A stretch of 5,960 nucleotides of DNA. Origin: Gammaproteobacteria bacterium. GTDB lineage: Bacteria > Pseudomonadota > Gammaproteobacteria > UBA6429 > Thiohalophilaceae. This document shows, one piece after another, positions 1-5,960 of the stretch. The stretch is taken from NCBI GenBank assembly GCA_030593785.1, contig JAUVGM010000167.1, positions 1-5,960 of the forward strand. The letters run 5' to 3'. Below the pieces are notes generated by a model. It saw nothing but the letters and a program-made list of their open reading frames with translations, was not told the DNA's origin and made no database searches. The stretch's first letter is position 1. Every line of letters begins with the position of its first letter. A program made the position numbers and the translations under genes.

Positions 1-33
1 CGGTTGTTCGAAATCAAGGAAATTTAAATTCAT
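1..33 (-). CDS. accA: AccA, acetyl-CoA carboxylase carboxyltransferase alpha subunit (N-terminal 11 codons only)
   Basis: The reverse strand reads ATG at 33-31 and stays open to the window edge, giving MNLNFLDFEQP. This closely matches the start of E. coli AccA (MSLNFLDFEQP), and accA is the gene that follows dnaE in many Gammaproteobacteria, so signature and position agree. AccA and AccD form the carboxyltransferase that moves the carboxyl group from biotin-carrier protein to acetyl-CoA, making malonyl-CoA for fatty-acid synthesis in the cytoplasm. Only the N-terminal signature is visible; the catalytic crotonase-like domain lies outside the window. No good Shine-Dalgarno sequence precedes the ATG. 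Because 319 bases separate it from the gene upstream, it may have its own promoter. Recognition rests on 11 residues plus synteny. Confidence 0.85.
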   Translation of the reverse strand, partial: MNLNFLDFEQP

Positions 34-80
34 AGTAAATACAACGTCTTATAATTAGTAATATGAGCTGATTTTAGCGA

Positions 81-110
81 ATTATGACTGTGACAACCAG
101 TAATTTGTCA
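81..110 (-). promoter_or_regulatory. Possible accA promoter
   Basis: Reading the minus strand, TGACAA (110-105) could be a -35 box and CATAAT (86-81, five of six to TATAAT) a -10 box, with an 18-base spacer. This predicts transcription starting near 74 and a leader of about 40 bases before the accA ATG at 33. The region is AT-rich (35 G/C in bases 1-120). The -35 match is mediocre. A second -10-like hexamer, TATAAG at 53-48, would leave an implausibly short leader. Inferred from hexamer matching only. Confidence 0.25.
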
Positions 111-112
111 CA
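89..112. repeat. 8-bp perfect dyad upstream of accA (operator or hairpin)
   Basis: TGTGACAA (89-96) and TTGTCACA (105-112) are perfect inverted copies separated by 8 bases. On the plus strand five T residues follow (113-117), which looks like an intrinsic terminator, but no plus-strand gene is seen that would need it. On the minus strand no T-run follows, so it is unlikely to terminate the transporter transcript. It overlaps the -35 box and spacer of the possible accA promoter, so an operator is a reasonable alternative. It is not a standard CRP site: the TGTGA and TCACA halves are 14 bases apart instead of 6. Confidence 0.5.
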
Positions 113-127
113 TTTTTGATAGTCACC

Positions 128-345
128 GTCATTGCGAGCCATTTTTTTTAATGGCGCGGCAATCTCTTGAAAAATGCCCCTATCATGAGATTGCATCGCT
201 ATGCTCGAACTACTCCTGCGTTGCCCCCGACAATTGCTCCTGCATTATTCTACCTTCACCCATCCATGGGCTTGTACCTCCTGCGTGGCCCAGGCCAGCT
301 TCTCAACCTCTGGGTTCACCTTATCCATGCAGTCGTCGCAATGAC
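128..345. repeat. Composite palindromic repeat element (GTCATTGCGA ends), apparently interrupted
   Basis: The ends are perfect 10-bp inverted repeats, GTCATTGCGA (128-137) and TCGCAATGAC (336-345). Inside, 159-170 (GCAATCTCTTGA) pairs with 183-194 (TCATGAGATTGC) at 11 of 12 positions, and GCCATT (138-143) pairs with AATGGC (150-155) across six T residues. The plan GTCATTGCGAG...GCAATCTC...GAGATTGC...CTCGCAATGAC is, from memory, a widespread intergenic palindromic repeat in bacterial genomes. Here the right half stops at GCTATGCTCG (198-207), and the expected CAATGAC end appears only at 339-345, after about 128 extra bases. The element starts 8 bases past the transporter stop codon. It encodes no transposase and no protein I can support; short plus-strand ORFs over it resemble nothing known. 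It fills most of the 34-352 gap. It may affect mRNA 3' ends, but has no canonical T-tract terminator. Confidence 0.75.
213..329. repeat. Two diverged tandem units inside the GC-rich insert
   Basis: Two segments share both borders. The left borders are CTCCTGCGTTGCCC (213-226) and CTCCTGCGTGGCCC (278-291), 13 of 14 identical. The right borders are TTCACCCATCCATG (255-268) and TTCACCTTATCCATG (315-329), alike apart from a one-base length change and a substitution. The period is about 60-65 bases and the middles have diverged. A further CTCCTGC occurs at 237-243. Two short palindromes lie here: CCCAT-CC-ATGGG (259-270) and TGGCC-CA-GGCCA (286-297). Bases 211-330 contain 67 G/C of 120 (56%), against 35 of 120 (29%) in bases 1-120, so the stretch differs in composition from its surroundings. 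Function unknown. Confidence 0.5.
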
Positions 346-352
346 AGGAGGT

Positions 353-1213
353 TTAAGCTTTACGCCCCGCCGTATAAGACTCATACATCGCAGCAGAAAC
401 CACAATCAAACCGCCAATGACCGTTGAAAACTCCGCCCACTCACCTAATATAAGTGCCGCAAAAATAGTGGCATAAACCACTTGAACACAGGCGACTAAA
501 CTGACCGTTTTTGCTTTGAGGTTCAATAAGCTAAAGGCAAATAAGGTGTGTGGTACAGCCGTAAAGAACATACCTAAAATCAATAACTGTCCCCACTGTA
601 CATTTGTCACTTCTGGAATGACTTCAAATGAAAATGGAAGTAAAACAACAAAGGTAACAAGCGTTTGATAAAATAAACTGTGCTTTGCTGAGTAACCTTT
701 AAAGTAATGCCCTTGCACAATATTTCTCAACGCAAAAAAGAACGCAGATAGAACGCCCCATAAAATACCTTGCATGGTTTCATTGCTTAAGGAAAATTCA
801 GGCACCAATAAATAAATACCAAACAAAACAACAAATGCACTAACAACATCTTTAATATGCGGTCGTTCTCCATGAAACAGAGGTTCTAAAAAAACCGTCA
901 TTACAGGAAAGGTATAAAGTGCGATAACACCAACCGCCACGCTTGAAACTTGCATTGCATGAAAATACGTTACCCAATGCAACGCGAGTAACACACCTAG
1001 TAATATAACGATGCCATAATCTTTAGTGCTAGATAGCTTGATTGATTTTTTTTGCCAAAGAAATAAGGCGAAAATAATAAACGCAGCAAACACACTACGC
1101 AGCAATGTTATTTCTAATGCAGAAAGTGTGATTAGTTTAGAAAATAAAGCTGTTAAGCCAAAAATTAAAACAGCGGAATGTACGGCGAAAAGACCTTTTA
1201 AAGAATTCGTCAT
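353..1213 (-). CDS. EamA/DMT-superfamily permease, ten transmembrane segments
   Basis: A 286-residue inner-membrane protein with about ten hydrophobic segments, near residues 5-27, 33-53, 66-84, 91-113, 120-137, 149-167, 180-199, 206-228, 234-256 and 260-278. They fall into two halves of five, as in the drug/metabolite transporter family with two EamA repeats; length is normal. Typical marks are an early ...LEITLLRS stretch (33-40) after helix 1, a polar-poor helix 4 ending in FLEPLFHGERP (108-118), and the equivalent ILGEWAE (255-261) in the second half. Family members export or import amino acids, nucleotides, drugs or other metabolites; the substrate cannot be told here. The ATG lies 2 bases after the dnaE stop with only a weak purine stretch (TTAAAG) before it, so translation may depend on ribosomes finishing dnaE. 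In E. coli accA directly follows dnaE, so this gene looks inserted into a conserved cluster. Composition does not stand out. Confidence 0.9.
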   Translation of the reverse strand: MTNSLKGLFAVHSAVLIFGLTALFSKLITLSALEITLLRSVFAAFIIFALFLWQKKSIKLSSTKDYGIVILLGVLLALHWVTYFHAMQVSSVAVGVIALYTFPVMTVFLEPLFHGERPHIKDVVSAFVVLFGIYLLVPEFSLSNETMQGILWGVLSAFFFALRNIVQGHYFKGYSAKHSLFYQTLVTFVVLLPFSFEVIPEVTNVQWGQLLILGMFFTAVPHTLFAFSLLNLKAKTVSLVACVQVVYATIFAALILGEWAEFSTVIGGLIVVSAAMYESYTAGRKA

Positions 1214-1215
1214 CT

Positions 1216-4200
1216 TTAATATATGATATTAACTTGCTTTTCACCCATCGTCTCACGCAAACGATTTAATAATTCATCTGTTGGGTAGACATGCCATTCC
1301 TGACCAAGAGGTATTTCGGCACTGGCATCACCTTTATGATAGTCAACAACAACCGGACAAGAGCCTTCTTTAAACGGTGTTAATACCCGTTGAAGATCAT
1401 TAATAAAACCATTCGCAGCATGAGCTTGATCAACCGTGACCATTAAACTTTTTGCAAAACGTTCACGTGCTTGACTGATGTCATAAATTTCTTTGGCGCG
1501 CATTTTAAACCCACCTGAATAATCATCAATACTGACTTCAACACTGGCAACGATGAGTTTGTCTTTAGCCAAATTTTCACGATTAGCATTAAACTCCTCT
1601 GAGAACACAGCCATTTCCATACGACCACTTCTATCATCTAATGTTAAGAATGCCATTTTGTCGCCACGCTTAGTCGTCATAACACGCATGCCAATAACCA
1701 GGCCTGCAACAATTACTGTAGCATTCTTTGTCGGCTTCATTTCAGACAAACGGCCACTAACAATTTTCTTTAATTCAGGTAAATAACGGTTGATCGGATG
1801 GCCCGTTAAATATAAACCTAATGTAGTTTTTTCATTTGTTAAACGAAGTTCTTCGCTCCAATCTTTTTGTACCGTATAACTCTCGGGGCCACTTTCATTA
1901 CCTTCTTCATCAGGTACTGCCCCCATACCAAACATATCCTGGATGCCCGCTTGTGCATCACGTGATTTTTGATCTGCAATCTTCAAAGCATCTGGTAATG
2001 TCGCCATAATGGTTGAACGATTTTGCTCAAACACATCCATAGCTCCTGCCATGGTTAAGCCTTCCAGAGTCCGACGGTTTACTTTGCGTAAATCTACGCG
2101 CTGACAGAAATCAAACAGGGTTTTAAAGTCACCGTTCTTCTCACGCTCTTCTATAACGCCATCTATGGCTGCTTCGCCTACACCTTTAATTGCTCCGAGC
2201 CCATAAATAATCGTGCCGTCATCAACAGTAAACTGATGTTTGCAGAGATTTATATTCGGTGGTGCAACTTTAAGTTTCATTTCACTGCAATCATCAATTA
2301 AGGTAACAACCTTATCGGTATTATCCATATCTGCTGATAATACTGCTGCCATAAACTCAGAAGGATAATGTGCTTTCAACCATGCAGTTTGATATGAAAC
2401 CAACGCATAGGCAGCAGAGTGAGATTTATTAAAACCGTAACCGGCAAACTTTTCCATTAAGTCAAAAATATAGGTAGCAGTTTTTTCATCAACGTCACGT
2501 GCCAGTGCGCCTTTTGTAAACACCTCACGTTGCTTAGCCATTTCTTCAGGCTTTTTCTTACCCATGGCTCGACGTAACATATCAGCAGCACCTAACGAAT
2601 AGTTCGCAAGTACCTGAGCGATTTGCATTACTTGTTCTTGATATAAAATAACACCGTAAGTCGGTTTTAATATGGACTCAAGATCAGGGTGTGGATAAAC
2701 AACTCGGGCACGACCGTGTTTACGATTAACAAAGTCATCTACCATGCCTGAACCTAATGGCCCCGGTCTGAACAAGGCCACTAAGGCGATGATGTCTTCA
2801 AAGTTACCAGGCTGTAAACGAGTGATGAGATCTTTCATGCCTCGTGATTCAAGCTGGAATACTGCAGTGGTGTTTGCGGCTTTTAATAAATCAAACGTGG
2901 CTTCACAATCAAGCGGAATGTCTTCAATAATAAGAAGCTCTTCACCTTTGACTTTTTTAATACCATTAATGGTTTTTACTGCCCAATCAACAATGGTTAA
3001 AGTTCTTAGGCCTAAGAAATCGAACTTCACTAAGCCAACGGCTTCAACATCATCTTTATCAAACTGACTCACTAAGTTAGAAGCATCTTCTTCACAATAT
3101 AGTGGTGTAAAGTCTGTAAGTTTTGAAGGTGAAATTACAACACCACCGGCATGTTTACCCGCGTTACGAACAATCCCTTCTAATGATTTTGCTAAATCTA
3201 TAAGCCCTGCAACATCTTCATCTTCATTATAAAGTTCTAGTAACTGTGGCTCTTGTTCAAGTGCTTTATCTAAAGTAATACCAATTTCAAAAGGAATGAG
3301 TTTGGCAATGCGATCAACAAAACCATAGGGGTGACTTAACACTCGACCCACATCACGGATAACCGCTTTTGCTGCCATCGAACCATAGGTAATAATTTGC
3401 GAAACTTTATCGCGACCGTACGTTCTTGCTACATAATCGATAACGCGATCACGTCCATCCATACAAAAATCGACGTCGAAATCCGGCATGGATACACGTT
3501 CTGGATTTAAGAAACGTTCGAATAGGAGTTCATATTTAATCGGATCCAGATCGGTAATTGTCAATGCATAGGCAACAATAGAGCCCGCCCCCGAACCCCG
3601 TCCAGGCCCAACCGGTATATCATTTTCTTTTGCCCAACGAATAAAGTCTGCAACAATTAAAAAGTAACCCGGGAACCCCATGTTATTAATAACATCAAGC
3701 TCAACTTGTAAACGTGCATAATATTCTTTACGTATTTCTTCATAGTCTGCTGCTTCAATATCAAACAGCTGATGCAAACGTTTTTCCAACCCCTTGCGTG
3801 ATTCTTCTTCAAGAAATTGTTCAATGGTTAAACCTTCCGGGATTGGAAAGTCAGGTAAATAATTTTTACCTAGTGTTAAGGTCACAGTGCAACGTTTTGC
3901 GATTTCAAGCGTATTTTCAATTGCAGAAGGAATATCTTTAAACAGCTCAATCATTTCTTCTGGAGATCGTAGGTATTGTTGTTCACTATAGAGTTTGGGA
4001 CGACGTGGATCGTCTAGAGTACGGCCATCATGAATACAAACTCGCGCTTCATGAGCATCAAAATCATCTGTCGAAATAAAGCGCACTTCATTTGTCGCAA
4101 CTACGGGTACATCATGTTTAACCGCAAGCTTTACTGCAGCATGTAAATAATCTTCTTCGTTTTCTCTGCCCGTGCGTTGTAATTCCAGATAAAAACGATT

Positions 4201-4686
4201 TGGAAAAAGCTGGGTCCAGTCATTTAAACGAGAGGATGATAATTCTGCATTATCACTTAACAATGCAAGACCAATATCGCCTAAACGGCCACCTGATAAT
4301 GCAATCAACCCTTCTGTATGTCCGGTAAACCAGTTTTTTTGCAGCATGGGAATTCCGCGGTGCTGTCCCTCGGTATATCCTTTTGAAACCAACTCTGTGA
4401 GATTAAGATAACCAACATTATTAATGCATAGCAATGTCAACTTGGTCGGTTGAGTCGGTTCATCTTCGCTGGTCACCCAGCAATCAACACCGATAATGGG
4501 TTTTACACCGGCTGCCTGACACGCCCGATAAAATTTAACTAGCGCAAACATATTACTTTGATCGGTCACGGCGACCGCAGGCATACCCGCCTCTGCCACA
4601 GCATTTGCAAGCGGTTTTATCCGTACTATGCCATCAACAATGGAATATTCGGTATGCAGGGAAAGATGTACAAAGGATTCAGACAT
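1216..4686 (-). CDS. dnaE: DNA polymerase III alpha subunit (DnaE)
   Basis: The catalytic subunit of the replicative polymerase; 1156 residues, close to the 1160 of E. coli. The start MSESFVHLSLHTEYS aligns with E. coli. A PHP domain fills roughly 1-275; metal-ligand positions seem lost (S9 in HLSLH, Q43 in TDQSN), as in other gammaproteobacterial alpha subunits, so proofreading should come from a separate epsilon subunit. The palm follows: GPGRGSGAGS (360-369), PDFDVDF with catalytic D404 and D406, and the third aspartate D556 in KFDFLGL. Fingers continue with FRPGPLGSG (639-647), LYQEQVM (681-687) and GYGFNKSHSAAYA (749-761). A helix-hairpin-helix region lies near 825-900 (YGLGAIKGVGE), an OB fold near 990-1075, and a tau-binding C-terminal domain after about 1080. 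The beta-clamp motif region reads IQDMF (915-919). No intein or frameshift is seen. There is no clear Shine-Dalgarno sequence before the ATG. The gene sits 103 bases after the HNH gene and 2 bases before the permease gene. Confidence 0.98.
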   Translation of the reverse strand: MSESFVHLSLHTEYSIVDGIVRIKPLANAVAEAGMPAVAVTDQSNMFALVKFYRACQAAGVKPIIGVDCWVTSEDEPTQPTKLTLLCINNVGYLNLTELVSKGYTEGQHRGIPMLQKNWFTGHTEGLIALSGGRLGDIGLALLSDNAELSSSRLNDWTQLFPNRFYLELQRTGRENEEDYLHAAVKLAVKHDVPVVATNEVRFISTDDFDAHEARVCIHDGRTLDDPRRPKLYSEQQYLRSPEEMIELFKDIPSAIENTLEIAKRCTVTLTLGKNYLPDFPIPEGLTIEQFLEEESRKGLEKRLHQLFDIEAADYEEIRKEYYARLQVELDVINNMGFPGYFLIVADFIRWAKENDIPVGPGRGSGAGSIVAYALTITDLDPIKYELLFERFLNPERVSMPDFDVDFCMDGRDRVIDYVARTYGRDKVSQIITYGSMAAKAVIRDVGRVLSHPYGFVDRIAKLIPFEIGITLDKALEQEPQLLELYNEDEDVAGLIDLAKSLEGIVRNAGKHAGGVVISPSKLTDFTPLYCEEDASNLVSQFDKDDVEAVGLVKFDFLGLRTLTIVDWAVKTINGIKKVKGEELLIIEDIPLDCEATFDLLKAANTTAVFQLESRGMKDLITRLQPGNFEDIIALVALFRPGPLGSGMVDDFVNRKHGRARVVYPHPDLESILKPTYGVILYQEQVMQIAQVLANYSLGAADMLRRAMGKKKPEEMAKQREVFTKGALARDVDEKTATYIFDLMEKFAGYGFNKSHSAAYALVSYQTAWLKAHYPSEFMAAVLSADMDNTDKVVTLIDDCSEMKLKVAPPNINLCKHQFTVDDGTIIYGLGAIKGVGEAAIDGVIEEREKNGDFKTLFDFCQRVDLRKVNRRTLEGLTMAGAMDVFEQNRSTIMATLPDALKIADQKSRDAQAGIQDMFGMGAVPDEEGNESGPESYTVQKDWSEELRLTNEKTTLGLYLTGHPINRYLPELKKIVSGRLSEMKPTKNATVIVAGLVIGMRVMTTKRGDKMAFLTLDDRSGRMEMAVFSEEFNANRENLAKDKLIVASVEVSIDDYSGGFKMRAKEIYDISQARERFAKSLMVTVDQAHAANGFINDLQRVLTPFKEGSCPVVVDYHKGDASAEIPLGQEWHVYPTDELLNRLRETMGEKQVNIIY

Positions 4687-4769
4687 TAAGGTATTTTGGG
4701 ATTTATTGCGGTCGGACGCAAGATGAAAACGGCTTTAATATGTGGTTAAATTTTGAGCGGGCTGCAATC

Positions 4770-4799
4770 TATATAGGCTTTTATAAGCTCTACTGTAAA
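4770..4799 (-). promoter_or_regulatory. Possible internal promoter for dnaE
   Basis: On the minus strand TTTACA (4799-4794, five of six to TTGACA) and TATATA (4775-4770, four of six to TATAAT) are 18 bases apart. Transcription would start near 4762, leaving a leader of about 76 bases to the dnaE ATG at 4686. The -35 box overlaps the last codons of the HNH gene. The 4687-4789 gap is the only spacer large enough to hold a promoter between rnhB and the permease gene. I see no T-run hairpin terminator in it, so read-through from rnhB is also likely. Based on hexamer matching only. Confidence 0.3.
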
Positions 4800-5362
4800 T
4801 TCCAGTCTTTAGCATTTTTGCTAAATTGCATTTTAAGAAAAGCCATTTGATCTCCAAGAATCTTTCTGTTCCGTAAAACCAGGTACTCAGCAACATTAGG
4901 CACATAAGGTACGGCAAGTAATTTCATATTTAAGGAATCCAATAAGCGATTACCTTTATGCGTGTTACAACGACGACAGGCCGTAACAACATTCGACCAG
5001 ATGTCTCGTCCACCTTTAGAGAGTGGTTTAACATGGTCTCGTGTAAGCAATTTACTCTTCATAGATTTACCACAATACAAACAAGTGTGGTGATCACGTT
5101 GAAATAATTCACGATTATTCAAAGGAGGAATGCGTTTTTGTCGTGCTCTGCGATTTTCACCTTTTACAGCAATAATCGAATTCACTCTTAAAATAGTTTG
5201 CTCACCAGAAAATCTTGAGGTACCACCATGGAGATGAAAGCTGTTATCTCCCGCTGTCCAGGCAACACAATCTCGTGCATAGATATTTGCGGCTTCTTGC
5301 CAATCTATCCATTTCACCGGCTGCCCCGTTGCATCTAACCTTAATATCAGCGGTAGTACCAT
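4790..5362 (-). CDS. HNH endonuclease family protein with zinc-ribbon cysteines
   Basis: A 190-residue, probably cytoplasmic protein with a C-terminal HNH nuclease domain at about 85-140. Visible marks are RDHHTCLYCG with C94 and C97, the catalytic-type pair D109-H110 in TRDHVKPLSKGG, N124 in WSNVVTAC, C129 and C132 in CRRC, and N133, H135 and N138 in NTHKGN. The two CxxC pairs should bind structural zinc, and the H-N-H residues one catalytic metal. The N-terminal part (1-80) has the layout seen in a common stand-alone family of about 170-200 residues, including a VLRLDATGQPVKWIDWQEAA-like start. All key residues are present, so it should be active. DNA target and biological role of this family are not established to my knowledge. 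It starts 6 bases after rnhB, so it should be co-expressed with RNase HII. Nothing suggests a homing nuclease: no intron or intein is near. Restriction-linked or repair functions are both possible. Confidence 0.9.
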   Translation of the reverse strand: MVLPLILRLDATGQPVKWIDWQEAANIYARDCVAWTAGDNSFHLHGGTSRFSGEQTILRVNSIIAVKGENRRARQKRIPPLNNRELFQRDHHTCLYCGKSMKSKLLTRDHVKPLSKGGRDIWSNVVTACRRCNTHKGNRLLDSLNMKLLAVPYVPNVAEYLVLRNRKILGDQMAFLKMQFSKNAKDWNLQ

Positions 5363-5368
5363 TATTTT

Positions 5369-5960
5369 TTACTCCATTAAAGCTAAAACCTTTTTCACCG
5401 GACCAAAGGTACGCCGATGAATTTCCGTGACGCCAAGTTGCTGCAAGGCCTCAATATGAACCTTGGTTGGATATCCCTTGTGTTTTGCTAGTCCATAGCC
5501 AGGATAAATATTCTCCATTTCAATCATTTCATGATCACGAGCAACTTTGGCTATAATTGAGGCCGCACTTATACAAATTACCCTGTCATCACCTTTGACA
5601 ACGGCCTCGGCCTTAATGTTCATATCAGCAGGAATTCGATTACCGTCAATCATCACAAAATCAGGCTGCTGTTTTAGCTCGGAGACAGCAATTGTCATGG
5701 CTTTCAAACTGGCCTGTAATATATTAATCCGGTCAATTTCATCCACATCAACCCTGGAAATTGCCCATGCAATAGCTTTTTCCTTTATTTCTACAGCCAA
5801 TTCTTCCCTTCGTTTTTCCGAGATTTTTTTCGAATCCATTAATCCTTCAATCGGCTTATTTGGATCTAGAATCACTGCAGCTGCGACAACGGGGCCCGCT
5901 AATGGACCACGGCCTACTTCATCTACTCCCGCAACAAACTGGCCACGATCAGCCCAATCT
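5369..5960 (-). CDS. rnhB: Ribonuclease HII (RnhB), 5' end cut by the window edge
   Basis: Cleaves RNA in RNA-DNA hybrids and starts ribonucleotide excision repair by nicking 5' to single ribonucleotides in DNA. The frame is open from 5959 to the stop at 5371-5369, giving 196 residues without a start codon at the right place. A GTG at 5875-5873 could be taken as a start but would delete the active site: upstream codons encode [13 protein letters not shown] with catalytic D13-E14 (window numbering; 5923-5918). Other family marks are [10 protein letters not shown] (42-51), D105 in VMIDGN, D142 in VARDHEM within the KGDDRV...SAASIIAKV block, and the C-terminal HKGYPT...[10 protein letters not shown]. 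coli RnhB has 198 residues with its DE pair at about 16-17, so only a few N-terminal residues should be missing. In relatives lpxB lies just upstream. The gene ends 6 bases before the HNH gene. Confidence 0.97.
   Translation of the reverse strand, partial: DWADRGQFVAGVDEVGRGPLAGPVVAAAVILDPNKPIEGLMDSKKISEKRREELAVEIKEKAIAWAISRVDVDEIDRINILQASLKAMTIAVSELKQQPDFVMIDGNRIPADMNIKAEAVVKGDDRVICISAASIIAKVARDHEMIEMENIYPGYGLAKHKGYPTKVHIEALQQLGVTEIHRRTFGPVKKVLALME
5372..5375 (-). promoter_or_regulatory. Ribosome binding site of the HNH gene, inside the rnhB 3' end
   Basis: On the minus strand the last rnhB codons read ATG GAG TAA, supplying GGAG (5375-5372), followed by 9 bases and the ATG of the HNH gene at 5362-5360. 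Spacing and sequence are good for a Shine-Dalgarno element. It supports this start codon and implies that ribosomes ending rnhB could load directly onto the HNH gene. Confidence 0.7.

Noticed and set aside
105..117. T-run after the 89-112 dyad as a plus-strand intrinsic terminator
   Set aside because: The gene to the left (accA) is on the minus strand and no plus-strand gene ends near here, so a rightward terminator has no visible client.
346..355. AGGAGGT on the plus strand as a ribosome binding site
   Set aside because: No credible plus-strand start codon and gene follow; the bases overlap the end of the minus-strand permease gene.
151..427. Two overlapping plus-strand reading frames of 86-89 codons across the intergenic repeat and the end of the permease gene
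   Set aside because: They begin inside the palindromic repeat, run antisense into the permease gene, have no recognisable domain, and their composition reflects the GC-rich repeat.
1216..4686. Intein or programmed frameshift in dnaE
   Set aside because: The reading frame is continuous, has the normal length for the family, and shows no extra block inside conserved motifs.
4735..4917. Minus-strand 60-codon and plus-strand 81-codon frames around the HNH-dnaE gap
   Set aside because: Both overlap the HNH or dnaE genes in other frames and show no family features; the intergenic part is better read as leader and promoter.
5369..5875. RnhB starting at the GTG codon at 5875-5873
   Set aside because: The same frame continues upstream and encodes the [13 protein letters not shown] active-site motif, so the gene must start beyond the window edge.

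Overview
The window looks like chromosomal DNA of a gammaproteobacterium of moderate-to-low GC. Every gene lies on the minus strand, so transcription runs from base 5960 towards base 1. The order is rnhB (cut by the right edge), an HNH-nuclease gene, dnaE, an EamA/DMT-type transporter gene, and accA, of which only the first 11 codons are inside the left edge. The class is suggested by the order rnhB-dnaE-accA, known from the lpx-rnhB-dnaE-accA cluster of Gammaproteobacteria, and by the close likeness of DnaE and RNase HII to the E. coli proteins. Genus cannot be told from this window.

Right part (4790-5960): rnhB and the HNH gene are separated by 6 bases, and the HNH ribosome binding site lies in the last codons of rnhB, so they should be co-transcribed. 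A 103-base gap (4687-4789) with a possible internal promoter precedes dnaE. Middle (353-4686): dnaE encodes a full-length replicative polymerase alpha subunit. It is followed after 2 bases by a ten-helix EamA-family permease, probably translated from the same transcript. Left part (1-352): a 319-base gap (34-352) separates the permease from accA. It holds a 218-base composite palindromic repeat (128-345) just after the permease stop codon, and then an AT-rich stretch with an 8-bp dyad that could hold the accA promoter.

The core genes serve chromosome replication (DnaE), removal of ribonucleotides and RNA primers from DNA (RNase HII) and the first step of fatty-acid synthesis (AccA). Two genes are additions to the E. 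coli-like arrangement: the HNH nuclease between rnhB and dnaE, and the permease between dnaE and accA. I see no new defence system, CRISPR array, RNA gene or autonomous mobile element. The least ordinary parts are the broken palindromic repeat with its GC-rich insert and the placement of the HNH gene.
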